Origin: Thermalbibacter longus
Lineage (GTDB): Bacteria > Chloroflexota > Chloroflexia > Thermomicrobiales > Thermomicrobiaceae
Assembly (NCBI RefSeq): GCF_023806485.1
Contig: NZ_JAMSLR010000012.1
Coordinates: 1-64,000 of the forward strand
Length of the DNA: 64,000 nt
Direction: 5' to 3'
In this document: one piece after another, positions 28,300 through 37,368 of the stretch
Layout: each line of letters begins with the position of its first letter
How positions within the stretch are numbered: the stretch's first letter is position 1
Position numbers and translations under genes: made by a program
The notes under the pieces: generated by a model
Database searches by the model: none
What the model was told of the DNA's origin: nothing
Seen by the model: the letters and a program-made list of their open reading frames with translations, nothing else

Positions 28300-28773
28300 C
28301 TAGCGCGCTCGCTGCTCGTAGAGCTGGCGGGTGAGCATCGCCTGCCCGATATGCTCGCGGTTGTGCCCGATCGCATGCAAGACCCACCACGCGCCTGGGA
28401 AGCGCCGGTTCAGCCGGTCGCCGGCGGGCGCGCGCACGGTGGCCAGATCTTCTTCGGTCAGGCGGTCGATCCGGGCCATCGACTCACCCTCGACCGAGTC
28501 GATCAACTGCAGCAGGGATGTAGCGTCCGGCGCCTGGTAGCGGAAGGCCGCCTCGCGGTCACGCTGGAGCGTCTCGCCCAGCGCAGCGGCCAGCAGGTAG
28601 CGCTCGGCGTCGAGCAGGTGCGCGTACAGCACTGCGATCGAGTTCATCTCCGCGCCCGGCGACCAGTTCAGCGCCTCGGCATCCAGCCCCTGGATCAACT
28701 CGCGCATCACCTGGTGCTGGTCGCGCAGCGCCTGCCGGAGGCCATCCCGCAGCGCCTCCATCCCCTGAGCCAT
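28300..28773 (-). CDS. DinB-family (DinB_2) protein
   Basis: A 157-residue four-helix-bundle protein of the DinB/YfiT-like superfamily. The family carries a metal site made of three histidines. Here candidate ligands lie in LYAHLLDAERYLL and HAIGHNREHIGQ. Members include thiol-dependent S-transferases and many proteins of unknown role. The ATG at 28773 has AAGGAGG six bases upstream. It follows the rsgA gene by 21 bases on the same strand and is probably co-transcribed with it. Confidence 0.85.
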   Translation of the reverse strand: MAQGMEALRDGLRQALRDQHQVMRELIQGLDAEALNWSPGAEMNSIAVLYAHLLDAERYLLAAALGETLQRDREAAFRYQAPDATSLLQLIDSVEGESMARIDRLTEEDLATVRAPAGDRLNRRFPGAWWVLHAIGHNREHIGQAMLTRQLYEQRAR

Positions 28774-28794
28774 CCGTGTCCTCCTTCCCACGTC

Positions 28795-29739
28795 TCACCG
28801 GCGCGAGCGACGCCACCCCTCGGCGCGCTCCTCTTCCATGAGCTGCTCCAAAAGTCCCTGGTAGCTCGCATAGCGGCCCGCGTCGATGGCACCCGACTCG
28901 ACCGCCGCCCGCACGGCGCAACCAGGCTCGGCGAGGTGCCGGCAGTCGGCATAGTAGCACGCCCCGAGATAGGGGCGGAATTCAGGGAAGCAGCGATCCA
29001 GTTCGCTGGACTCGACACCCCACAGCCCCAGGGTACCGATGCCCGGAGTATCGGCGATGAAGGTCTGCTCGTCGAGCTGGATCAGCGAGGTCACCGTGGT
29101 GGTGTGGCGACCGCGACCTGTCGCCTCGCTGAGCTCGCCGATCCGGATGTCCAGGTCTGGCCGGAAGGCCTTCACCAGGCTGGACTTGCCGACACCCGAA
29201 GGGCCGGCGAGCGCCGAGAGCTTGCCAGCGAGACAGGACCACAGCTCCTCCAGACCAGCGCCGGTAAGCGCGCTCGTCTCGACGACCCGGTAGCCGGCTC
29301 GGCGATACGGGTCGAAGAGCCGGCGCTTGGCGCCGTCGTCGAGGTCGATCTTGTTGACGCAGACGACCGCTGGGATCTCCTGCGCCTCAGCGATCACCAA
29401 GAAGCGGTCGAGCATCGGCAGGCTCGGCTCGGGTTGGGCGACCGCGAACACCGCCACGAGCTGGTCCAGGTTAGCCACGATGACCTGCTCGGCGTCCTCC
29501 GCGCCACGGGCACGCCGGGAGAGCGCCCGCGTCCGCGGCGCCACCGCCTCGATCACGCCCTCACCCGGCGCGACCCGGCGCACCTCGACTCGATCGCCGA
29601 CCGCGACGAGATCGGTCTTGCGCCGCTCGCGCTTCAGGCTGCCCCGCACGACGCAGCGGAGCACGCCTTCCGGTGTCAGGACGTCGTAGTACTGCCCGTA
29701 GCCCCGAATTACGAGGTTCGGCGGCCAGCCCGATCTCAC
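28795..29739 (-). CDS. rsgA: Ribosome small-subunit biogenesis GTPase RsgA
   Basis: A 314-residue circularly permuted GTPase that checks maturation of the 30S ribosomal subunit. An N-terminal OB-fold region (VLRCVVRGSLKRER, VGDRVEV) is followed by the G motifs in permuted order: NKIDL (G4), then GPSGVGKSSL (G1) and DTPG (G3). The C-terminal zinc-binding segment has Cys and His residues in GACYYADCRHLAEPGC. The start is GTG at 29739 with GGAAGG upstream. Length and motif order are normal. Confidence 0.95.
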   Translation of the reverse strand: MRSGWPPNLVIRGYGQYYDVLTPEGVLRCVVRGSLKRERRKTDLVAVGDRVEVRRVAPGEGVIEAVAPRTRALSRRARGAEDAEQVIVANLDQLVAVFAVAQPEPSLPMLDRFLVIAEAQEIPAVVCVNKIDLDDGAKRRLFDPYRRAGYRVVETSALTGAGLEELWSCLAGKLSALAGPSGVGKSSLVKAFRPDLDIRIGELSEATGRGRHTTTVTSLIQLDEQTFIADTPGIGTLGLWGVESSELDRCFPEFRPYLGACYYADCRHLAEPGCAVRAAVESGAIDAGRYASYQGLLEQLMEEERAEGWRRSRR

Positions 29740-29858
29740 CTCACACCTTCCGCCGCGCAGCAGCTCCGGCGCTAGCCCTACTCACGCATCTCTCTGTCGC
29801 ATCGCTGCGAGTCTACCAGGCGGCGAGCGCTGCGGCAGTCAGGACGGCTCGAGACCAG

Positions 29859-30845
29859 CTAGCGCTCAGGCCCACCGGCGGCAACCGGCACGGTCGCCTC
29901 GGTGGCAGCCCGCAACGTCTCGGCTTCGGCCGGCCGCGTTGCCGGTAGCGGCAGGGCATGCAGCACGAGGTAGCAGAGGCTACCGAAGAGCAGCGCCACG
30001 ATGCCCGAGTGCGCCAGAGACGAGGCGAGGCTGAGCCGGCTGAAAACGAGCGCGGCGCCGCTCGCCGATTGTGCCAGCACTAGCCCCAGCGCGATCAGGC
30101 TTCCCCAGAAGAGGTCCGGCCGTTGCCGACGCCAGCGAGCCGCGTAGATCGCCAGGACGGCCAGCAGCAGCGTGCCGGCCAGGGCCGCCAGGCGGTGCAA
30201 GAACACGATGCCCACCGGCCCGGAGAACCCGGGAAGGAGCTGTCCCTGGCAGAGCGGCCAGTCCAGACAGGCCAGGCTGGCATTGGTATGGCGGACGTAA
30301 GCGCCGAGGTAGACGATCAGATACGTGAAGCCGACGGAGCCCCACGCGAGCGCCGCAAAGCCAGGCGGCAGCGGCGATAGGCGGTACCGCTCGCTGCGGC
30401 CCTCCTCTAGGAGCACCACCGCCATCAGCAGCACGCTGGCGAAGGCGGTGAGAGAGACGCCGAAGTGGAGTGCCATCACCAGCGGTGACTGCGGCGCCAG
30501 AACCGCCCAGGCGCCCAGGCCGGACTGCACCAGGAGCGTCAGCACCATCAGCGGCAGGAGCACCTGGATCTCCCGCCGCCGACGCCAGTACAGGAGGACA
30601 CCGACAGCGAGACCGGCCATCAGTATCCCCTCGATGCCGGTGATCAGGCGGTGGCTGTATTCGATCAGCGCCGGCGGTGAAAGCGGCGGGATGAGCCGGC
30701 CATGACAGAGCGGCCAAGAGCGCCCGCAGCCCTCGCCGGAGCCGGTCGTCGTCACGGTCGCTCCGAGCATCACCACCAGGAACATCCCGACCGCCGTCGC
30801 GACGGCTAGCCGCCGCACCAGGCGTCGCCCGCGCCCTTCGACCAT
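29859..30845 (-). CDS. ctaA: Heme A synthase (COX15/CtaA)
   Basis: An eight-helix membrane enzyme of 328 residues that oxidises the methyl group of heme O to give heme A for aa3-type cytochrome oxidase. The protein shows the two-fold repeat of CtaA. Each half has a cysteine pair in an external loop (CGRSWPLC and CLDWPLC). Heme-ligand histidines are in EYSHRLITG, LHFGVSL, FLHRLAALAG and LAHSGI. The ATG at 30845 has GGGAGG upstream. No cytochrome oxidase or ctaB gene is in the window. The gene indicates aerobic respiration. Confidence 0.94.
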   Translation of the reverse strand: MVEGRGRRLVRRLAVATAVGMFLVVMLGATVTTTGSGEGCGRSWPLCHGRLIPPLSPPALIEYSHRLITGIEGILMAGLAVGVLLYWRRRREIQVLLPLMVLTLLVQSGLGAWAVLAPQSPLVMALHFGVSLTAFASVLLMAVVLLEEGRSERYRLSPLPPGFAALAWGSVGFTYLIVYLGAYVRHTNASLACLDWPLCQGQLLPGFSGPVGIVFLHRLAALAGTLLLAVLAIYAARWRRQRPDLFWGSLIALGLVLAQSASGAALVFSRLSLASSLAHSGIVALLFGSLCYLVLHALPLPATRPAEAETLRAATEATVPVAAGGPER

Positions 30846-31092
30846 CGGTTGCCTACCTCCCGCCCGCTCGGCCGGCACGGGCCGGCCCGCGCCGGTTCCG
30901 TCACCGCGCTCAAGGATAGCGCGGGTGGATGGCGACGGCCCGGTGGCGAGAGCAGCCGCGCAAGCGAGAGGGCGAGGACACCAAGCCGGGCCCTAGGAGA
31001 CCGGCCAGCCCGCAGCGAACCGGAGCCTGAACCGGCGGCACGAGCGATGGCCCGCGTATGCTGAAGCCTTATGGGCTGCTCGGCCCTACGGA

Positions 31093-31827
31093 TCAGGCGC
31101 TCCGCCGCTCGCCTGGCAGCAGGCCGATCAGGCGGAGGAAGGACTCGATCTTCTCGAGCTCCCAGAGGCTCATGTCCACCGTCACCGTGAGCGAGATGCC
31201 GGCCTCGCCGGGCAGAGTCCAGCGCTGCGCCTGGGGGTACCCGGGTGACGCTGGCGCGAACTCCGCCGCTGACGCTTCGTCCGGCTGCGCGGCTTCTTCA
31301 GCCCGCAGCGCCTGGACACGCGCGGCCAACTCCGGAGCCAGCACCAACCGCGAGGGCTGCCCCCGAACCCCGCGCCGGAACAGCCCGAGCCCAGCCTCGT
31401 CGGCCAGCCGGAAGAAGAACGTGCGCGCTTCCTCCACGCGGTTCCGGGGCTGGCCTAGGCGCATGTCGACCTGCCACACCCGCTCGACCCAGGGGGCATC
31501 GACCACGCTGAGCCCTTCGGCCAGTGCCCGCTCGAGGACGACCCCGTAGGGCGGATACTGGAGGATCGCTCGAGCGAGCTCGAGCCGCCGCTCGTCGTCG
31601 CTCGTTGCGTAGGCCAGTCGCCGGCCAGCTTCGGTCAGCCGGATCTCCGCCCCGTCGTCCCGGCTGATCAGGCCGAGCTGCTCGAGGGCGTTCAACGTCT
31701 CCCGCAGGGTCTCGCCGCCGCCGAGCCGCGCTTCCAGCGCCGCGCGCTCGATCCCCTTGCCCTTAGCGTACTCCAGCACCTGAAAGAGCAGTCTCGGCTC
31801 GGTACGGTACGGGAGAAGGATATCCAT
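31093..31827 (-). CDS. Winged-helix-like protein of unknown function
   Basis: A 244-residue protein without a recognised family. The N-terminal 70 residues look like a winged helix (LLFQVLEYAKGKGIERAALEARL, LRETLNALEQLGLISRD, IRLTEAGRRLAY). A second helical segment with YPPYGVVLERALAEG follows, and then an acidic, alanine-rich stretch and a short beta-like C-terminus. The ATG at 31827 has GGAGGA four bases upstream, which fixes the start; the frame is open further upstream. It lies alone, divergent from the DnaD/DnaA-N fusion gene across a structured intergenic region. A DNA-binding role is likely but not shown. Confidence 0.6.
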   Translation of the reverse strand: MDILLPYRTEPRLLFQVLEYAKGKGIERAALEARLGGGETLRETLNALEQLGLISRDDGAEIRLTEAGRRLAYATSDDERRLELARAILQYPPYGVVLERALAEGLSVVDAPWVERVWQVDMRLGQPRNRVEEARTFFFRLADEAGLGLFRRGVRGQPSRLVLAPELAARVQALRAEEAAQPDEASAAEFAPASPGYPQAQRWTLPGEAGISLTVTVDMSLWELEKIESFLRLIGLLPGERRSA

Positions 31828-32703
31828 GCATTCCTCCGTTTCGATCACGTCGATGACGCGTGCTGCGTGACCATCGATTACCTCAAGTATCCCAAGCCGA
31901 AGAGTACTCGTCAAGCGATGCTCGATCGTGTGATTCGTCACGCAACTGCAATCGGCACGCATGCGAGACGAATGACGGAGGATAGCGGCCCAGCGATCCG
32001 CTACCGGCCCACCCGGCACGAGCAGCAGCGCGCACTCGTGCTCCCGCCCGGACCCGCGATACCAGGTATCGGCCTGGTCTTGCTCGTGGCGCGGGCCGGC
32101 CCGCCCGATGAAGGAGCAGCGAGCCGCATCCGCAAGGCCCGCAACGCCGCCAGGGTCGCACTCGCCAGCGGAGCCTTCGCTGGCGCACGTAGCACTCTCC
32201 CGAGACCTCGACCGGAGCGCGTCCAGCCCTCGACCTGCCTCGCCACGAAGGCCCGAGGGGCGATCGCCTCGACCGTCCCGATCGATCGGGGCGCAGCCTC
32301 AGCCACTCCCCAGAGACGCATGCCGTATCGACCTCTCGGCCTCCTCGGAGCGCGAGCCGCACGGCCGAAGGGCCGAGGAGATACCCCCCCAGCCAGACAA
32401 TCGCCACCGAACCCCTTCGGCGCACGCAGCGGCTTCGAGCCGCAGCGATGGCCCGCGCAGGCCATCGCTGCTCCGCCCGCGTCACAGCCTGCAGCGTGCC
32501 GCGCGACCATGCCCGCCGCCTAGAGGGCAGCGCGACGGCAGCCTCGCGCCAGCGCTGGCAATCGTCACTCGCGTTGGACAATAACTCCAGTGATACTTGG
32601 TTCAAAGAGAATACCAAAGTACTTGAGATACCACGTGGGAGCATGTTAGACTGTGGCTGGCGGCGATGCGAGCGGAGGCCCATGCCCAGGCGAGGGAGAG
32701 CGG
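31828..32703. other. Gene-free region rich in perfect stem-loops, possible structured RNA
   Basis: Nearly 880 bases without a credible gene. Perfect inverted repeats crowd 32057-32471. They include CGATACC-A-GGTATCG (32057-32071), an 8-base stem at 32163-32185, CCCGATCGATCGGG (32277-32290), CTCCTCGG/CCGAGGAG (32341-32380), GCGGCT-TCG-AGCCGC (32429-32443) and a 12-base stem at 32442-32471. No RNase P, tmRNA, SRP or 6S signature was found. The last 120 bases before the next gene are notably AT-rich. Confidence 0.4.
32442..32471. repeat. Perfect 12-base inverted repeat
   Basis: GCAGCGATGGCC (32442-32453) pairs with GGCCATCGCTGC (32460-32471) around a CGCGCA loop. It is the strongest stem in the structured intergenic stretch. 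Confidence 0.8.
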
Positions 32704-34770
32704 GTGGCCAGAACGGAGGACCAACCCAGCGGCGCGCCGGCGCCACCGCGGCCCCGCGCTAGCTCCGGTCGCGCGCGGGCTCAGGACGCCCAGCCGGAGC
32801 GGTCGGGCGAGGATGCCCGCCGCCGCGGCTGGTTCTGGCACTGGAACACCATCATCACCCAGTTCGCGCCGCTGATCGGCCTGAAGGGGGTCGGGCTCCT
32901 CAACTCCTACACCGTCTGGACTGACCGCCGCGACGATTCGCCCTACCACGGCTATGCCTTCCCCAGCCAACAGGCTGAGGCCACCTTCTACGGAGAGGAG
33001 CGCGCTGAACTGATCACCATCAACAAGATCCTGGTCGCCCTCGACCTGATCGAGATCCGCAAGGAGATGGTCACCCGCGCCGACGAGGCCGGCCGCCGCT
33101 GGAAAGTGCCCCACAACTTCTACCGGGTGAAGGATCGACCGGACGGCTTCGCGCTCACGCCCGAGGCCGTCCTCCGCGTCGTCGAGCTGGCCGCCCGCGA
33201 CCAGGCGGTCTACCGCTACATCCGCCACATCTTCTCCACTCGCTTCGCGCCGATCGACCGCGACAACGTCTGGCACCAGATCCTGCCGCTCGTGCGGCAG
33301 CACCCCACCTGGCAGCGGCTGGCTGCGCGCGCCGCCGACGAGGAGGCTCGCGCCTCCGCTCGTACCCGCGCCGGCCACGCCCGGCGCCGCCAGCTCCAGT
33401 CACCTGAGGCAGTGACTGATAGTCATGACCGGCCAGCAGAGAGCGAGGCACCTCTCAGCTCTGTTGGTGGGAGCAACCATGGTTCACAGCCCGCTGTTGC
33501 ACCGAGCAACAACGGTCCGCCGGCGGGTGTTGCCCGGAGCAACAGTGGTTCGGCCGCTCTCGAGGAAGGCAGTGTTGATGGGCGCAACGAAGATCGGAGG
33601 AGCAGCGTTGCACAGTCCAACACGACGTATAACCAAGAGCAAGTCACTACTACCACGACTGAGCGTATCGATCACGAGGGCGATCCTCGCGAGGCTGTGC
33701 CACCCGCTCCGGCCACCGTTAGCCGATTGCTGCCCCCAGCCGAGCTCGCGTCCGGCCCACTGCCCGAGCCTTCGCCCGAGGTGGTCACCTGCTACGAGGC
33801 CGCCAACGGCCGCCCGGCGACACCGCTCGAGCGCCAGCTCCTCGGTGAGCTCGAACGGGAGTTCAGCGAGGCGGTTCGGTCGCGAGGCGCCGAGCCCTCG
33901 GACTGGCTGGTGGCAGCCATCCGCGAGGCGGTCAGCAGCGGGTCGAGCTTCGTCGCGCCGAAGCGGATCCGCGAGATCCTGGCCCGCTGGGTCGCGGAGG
34001 GCGTTCCCGGCTCGTCCGGGCCGATTGGGGTCTTCCCCGAGCAAGGGGATGATCCGGTTCGGCCGGGCTCGCCGGCAGACGGACGCGAGGTGAACACGAG
34101 CGATGGGCCGTCCCTGGTGCGGATGCTGGATTCGACTTCCGTGCCGCCCCGTGGATCGCGGCTCCGTCGTGGCCAGCAGATCGATGCTCGTCGCGCGATG
34201 CAACGCCCGATAAGTGGCTCGTCCCTCGAGGCGCAGGGGGCGATCGACCCGGGATCGCCAGCGAGCGGGCCGGAGTTCGCCTCGCTCCCGCCGGAGGTCG
34301 TCCAGCGGCTGGCTACCGCGCTGACCGCCGCCCTCGGTATCCCGATCCAGTTCGTGACCCCTGCATCGCAAGAGACTGCTCCTCTACACCCGCCGCCGGC
34401 CACGGCCGCCCTCCCTGATATGCCCACCGTGCCGCCTGTCCACCTGCCGGGCGGGCTCACCAACCACCAGCTCTGGGCGATGGCCCAGGAGTTGCTGCAG
34501 GCGCGGCTTTCGGCCGCGAGCTTCGAGAGCTGGATCCGGCCCGCCGTGCTCCTGGGTGTGTCGGAGAGCGGCGACTTCCTCGTCGGCGCGCCGAGCCAGG
34601 CAGCCTGCCGACGGCTAGAGGGACGCCTCCGGCCTGCCGTCGAAGTGGCGCTCTCGGAACTGCTCGGCCGGCCGGTCGCTATCCGAGCGGTCGTCCTCCA
34701 GGAGTGGTTCCGCCGCGCGGGCGTCGATCGCTCGCCTGAGCAGGACGAGTCACCCGCTTCACCGGGCTAG
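32704..34770 (+). CDS. Replication-initiation-like protein: winged helix, DnaD-like and DnaA N-terminal domains
   Basis: A 688-residue protein built of replication-type modules. Residues about 42-145 look like a winged-helix DNA-binding domain (FPSQQAEATFYGEERAELI, KILVALDLIEIR). Residues about 250-310 are a low-complexity stretch with five spaced V-x-x-[SR]-N units. Residues about 362-434 resemble the DnaD C-terminal domain (CYEAANGRPATPLERQLL, RIREILARWVAEG). Residues about 586-668 closely resemble DnaA domain I (LWAMAQELLQARLSAASFESW and LLGRPVAIR). There is no AAA+ ATPase. The GTG at 32704 has GGGAG upstream; a GTG at 32653 is in frame. A role in helicase loading or replication restart is likely from the domains, but the protein appears undescribed. 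Confidence 0.75.
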   Translation: MARTEDQPSGAPAPPRPRASSGRARAQDAQPERSGEDARRRGWFWHWNTIITQFAPLIGLKGVGLLNSYTVWTDRRDDSPYHGYAFPSQQAEATFYGEERAELITINKILVALDLIEIRKEMVTRADEAGRRWKVPHNFYRVKDRPDGFALTPEAVLRVVELAARDQAVYRYIRHIFSTRFAPIDRDNVWHQILPLVRQHPTWQRLAARAADEEARASARTRAGHARRRQLQSPEAVTDSHDRPAESEAPLSSVGGSNHGSQPAVAPSNNGPPAGVARSNSGSAALEEGSVDGRNEDRRSSVAQSNTTYNQEQVTTTTTERIDHEGDPREAVPPAPATVSRLLPPAELASGPLPEPSPEVVTCYEAANGRPATPLERQLLGELEREFSEAVRSRGAEPSDWLVAAIREAVSSGSSFVAPKRIREILARWVAEGVPGSSGPIGVFPEQGDDPVRPGSPADGREVNTSDGPSLVRMLDSTSVPPRGSRLRRGQQIDARRAMQRPISGSSLEAQGAIDPGSPASGPEFASLPPEVVQRLATALTAALGIPIQFVTPASQETAPLHPPPATAALPDMPTVPPVHLPGGLTNHQLWAMAQELLQARLSAASFESWIRPAVLLGVSESGDFLVGAPSQAACRRLEGRLRPAVEVALSELLGRPVAIRAVVLQEWFRRAGVDRSPEQDESPASPG
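33463..33621. repeat. Five GTTG-N7-CAAC dyads inside the replication-type gene
   Basis: Fifteen-base dyads occur at 33463-33477, 33496-33510, 33529-33543, 33574-33588 and 33607-33621. Their centres are spaced 33, 33, 45 and 33 bases. The best copies read GTTGCACCGAGCAAC and GTTGCCCGGAGCAAC. They are in frame and encode the V-x-x-[SR]-N units of the protein. A less GC-rich stretch (about 33620-33680) follows. Confidence 0.75.
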
Positions 34771-35210
34771 CTGACTCGCGCGCCGCGCCTGGTCGGCCGC
34801 ACGAACAATGCCAGCGTTCCCGCTCGGCAGCGGCCCGTGCCCGGTGCTCCCCACCGTCGAGGTCGGGGTGTGAGGGCAGGCGCGGAGGATGGCATGAGCC
34901 AGCTACGATGGCCGGGGACCAATCTCCGGGCACCGGTCCCTGGAGTGGGAGGCCCTGGTAACCACTGGGGAGGCGTGGCGATGAAGGCACACGCTCGCTT
35001 TGTGCGCCGTGCCCATTGTCCATAGCGGAACACTCGGCTGCTCTAGAACGGATGATCGTATATCTGGCGGGGCAGCTCGCCAGTGCTGGGAAGGAGGGAG
35101 ACGAGGCGGATCTGAGAGAGCGCCGACCTGCCAGGAGCGTTGGGTAGCGACGTGCCGGCTCGCTGCGAGGCCTGCCGCGCAACGTTCAGGCCTGAAGAGA
35201 GGAAGCCGTC
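34771..35210. other. Gene-free stretch
   Basis: About 440 bases between the replication-type gene and the VOC gene. Short frames lack motifs and ribosome-binding sites. An imperfect stem, CCGGGGACC with GGTCCCTGG, lies at about 34913-34946. Nothing else is recognised. Confidence 0.45.
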
Positions 35211-35591
35211 ATGAGCCTCGGTGTCAGAAGTGTCGGCATCTACATGGGCGACCAGGATCGGGCCAAGGAGTTCTGGACGCAGGTGATGGGTTTCGACTTG
35301 CTCCAGGACACCCCGATGGGAAGCGGGCCGGATGCTCCTCGCTGGATCGAGGTCGCGCCGCCCGATCGGCGCGTGATCCTGGTGCTGTATACGCCGGAGG
35401 ACCAGCGAGATCGGATCGGCACATTCTCCAACGTGCTCTTCGAGTGCGACGACATCCAGTGGGCCTACCAGGAGCTGGTGGCAAGGGGAGTTGAGTTCCC
35501 GGACCCGCCGCGCCAGGAATTCTGGGGCTGGTGGGCGATGTTCCGCGATCCCGACGGGAACACCTACGGCCTCGGCCAGCGCGGTGAGTGA
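35211..35591 (+). CDS. VOC-superfamily (glyoxalase-like) protein
   Basis: A 126-residue single-domain protein of the vicinal oxygen chelate fold, made of two beta-alpha-beta3 modules. The first module begins SVGIYMGDQDRAKEFWTQVMGF and the second includes FECDDIQWAYQELVARG, ending AMFRDPDGNTYGL. The family includes glyoxalases, dioxygenases and antibiotic-resistance proteins, so the substrate is open. The N-terminal metal-ligand histidine typical of glyoxalase I is absent. The ATG at 35211 follows AGAGAGGAAG. It is convergent with the MFS gene, with one base between the stops. Confidence 0.85.
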   Translation: MSLGVRSVGIYMGDQDRAKEFWTQVMGFDLLQDTPMGSGPDAPRWIEVAPPDRRVILVLYTPEDQRDRIGTFSNVLFECDDIQWAYQELVARGVEFPDPPRQEFWGWWAMFRDPDGNTYGLGQRGE

Positions 35592-35592
35592 G

Positions 35593-36849
35593 CTAGTCTC
35601 CGGCGCGCGTCCGCTCGGACGGCGCTGGCCGGCGTTCGCTCTCCGCTCTCGGCTCGCCGGCTGGAAGCGTCTGCCAGAGCCAGATGGCGGCAGCCAGCAG
35701 CGTTCCTCCCAGCACGACGAAGGCCACACGGATGCTGAAGGCTGCCGCCAGCGCGGTGCCGCCTAATGGACCGACGAAGCCACCTATGGCAGTCGCGGTA
35801 GTGGTGAAACCATAGACAGCACCTCGCCGCTCCGGCGGCGTCAGATGGGCGATCAGCGCGTTGGCGGTCGGCAGCATCCCTCCGGAGGCGACACCGAAGG
35901 CGGCCTGCAGCAGGACTAGGTGCGGAACCGACTGCGCCACGGCCAGCGGCAGGTAGGTCAACCCGGCGAGCAGGCTGGTGGCGATCAGCAGCCCGCGAAC
36001 GCCGAACCGGTCGCCGGCCCGGCCGATGACGACGGCCGCCACCGCGCTGGTGAGCCCGGCGATGCCGATCGAGAGGCCGGCCAGCGAGTTGACCCCGCCA
36101 GATCCCCGGGCGAGCTGCTCGACCATCAGCGGGATGATCGGCTGGAGCGCGCCGCTCGCGCTCCGCAGGGCCAGCAGGCCGATGATCACCGCCAGCAGCG
36201 CCGGCTGCCAGAGCAGATGCAGTGTGGAGAGTCCCGCGTCCCGGCTACTGGGCCCTGTAGCCGGCCGCTCGAACTCCTCCTTGACCAGCAGAAGCACGAT
36301 CCAGCCACCGAGAAAGAGCATCGAGCCGGCTAGCAGGAAGGTGGCGCGGTAGCCGAGGGTATCGGCCAGCACGCCGCCGAGTAGCGGGCCGACGGCCGAG
36401 CCGGAGAAGACGGCCATCTGCATCAGCCCCAACCCGTACCCGAGCCGCTCCTTCGGCACGGTGCTGGCGGCGAGGGTCGTCGAGGCGGCGACCGTGCCGG
36501 TGAACGCTCCCTCCACGAAGCGGAGTGCCAGGAGTTGCCAGGGGCTGGTGGCCAGCGCCATCAGCGAGATCGTCAGCGACCCGGCGAACATGGCACGGAG
36601 AACCATGAGCTTGCGCCCATAGCGATCGGCGAGCGTGCCCCAGATCGGGGCCGTGATCGCCATGATCGCTGCTCCGCCGGCATTGATGGCACCGGCCCAG
36701 AGCGCCTGCTGCTCGAACGTCGTCGCGCCGAGTTCGGCGACATAGAAAGGAAGGAAGGGGGTTCGAAGGCTAAACCCGATGATCGTCAGCGTCTGGGCGA
36801 CCCACAGCGCGTAGAGCGTTCTTCGCCAGGAACTCGGAGCCTCATTCAC
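35593..36849 (-). CDS. MFS transporter (DHA1-like)
   Basis: A 418-residue membrane protein with 12 predicted helices. Motif A is seen in the first cytoplasmic loop (GTLADRYGRKLMVL), and a degenerate copy is in the second half (GRAGDRFGVRGLLI). A glycine-rich helix 5 (GSAVGPLLGGVLAD) indicates a drug:proton antiporter-type protein. The C-terminal tail is hydrophilic and charged. The start is GTG at 36849, with GGGGGAGA about 11 bases upstream, which is a long spacing. The transported compound is unknown. Confidence 0.88.
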   Translation of the reverse strand: MNEAPSSWRRTLYALWVAQTLTIIGFSLRTPFLPFYVAELGATTFEQQALWAGAINAGGAAIMAITAPIWGTLADRYGRKLMVLRAMFAGSLTISLMALATSPWQLLALRFVEGAFTGTVAASTTLAASTVPKERLGYGLGLMQMAVFSGSAVGPLLGGVLADTLGYRATFLLAGSMLFLGGWIVLLLVKEEFERPATGPSSRDAGLSTLHLLWQPALLAVIIGLLALRSASGALQPIIPLMVEQLARGSGGVNSLAGLSIGIAGLTSAVAAVVIGRAGDRFGVRGLLIATSLLAGLTYLPLAVAQSVPHLVLLQAAFGVASGGMLPTANALIAHLTPPERRGAVYGFTTTATAIGGFVGPLGGTALAAAFSIRVAFVVLGGTLLAAAIWLWQTLPAGEPRAESERRPAPSERTRAGD

Positions 36850-37368
36850 GAATGGCCATGTCTCCCCCGCCCGGGTCCGATCCCGTTGTCCCGTCGAGCG
36901 CGCCGATCGGACCGTCGTTCCCCCGCAGTCGGAGACCCGCGAGCCAGTCTACGCCGCGCGCGCCCGCCTCGCAACCGTTCAGTCACCCGAGGGGCTAGCG
37001 CTCCTGTCCTCTCGCTTGCCGTAGCGCCCTCCCGGTACTGTCGCGCCAAAGCCGGCTCTATGCGCGAGAGGATGACCTCCTTGAGGGGGCTTGGGGGCTG
37101 GAGCCCGGTGCTCGAGCGCCAGGCCAGTCCAGCGCGCATGTCCCGTGCCCCGGCATCGAGACGAAGGTTCGACTACAAATTATGTCACCATACCCTCCGG
37201 CAGCCTCTCGCCTCGTGGCGTTGACACCACGTCTGGTGGCTGCCAGACTGCTGCTATCCCGGTGAGTGCTCGCGCCGGCGCTGACCTAGGAGCTGGACGA
37301 GAGAATCCCTGATCTGGTCGAGCGCTGCCGGTATCCCCGACCTTGCCACGCCACCGAAGGAGGCTGCC
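36850..37368. other. Divergent intergenic region before the amidase gene
   Basis: About 520 bases without a gene. It contains TTGACA at 37221-37226 and, just after it, a hairpin GTCTGG-TGGCTG-CCAGAC at 37231-37248. This could be an operator or attenuator for the amidase gene. No convincing -10 box was found at the right distance. Confidence 0.4.

Noticed and set aside
31867-32523. 218-codon plus-strand frame across the structured region
   Set aside because: It is Pro/Arg/Ala-rich without motifs or a ribosome-binding site, as expected for chance frames in GC-rich DNA.
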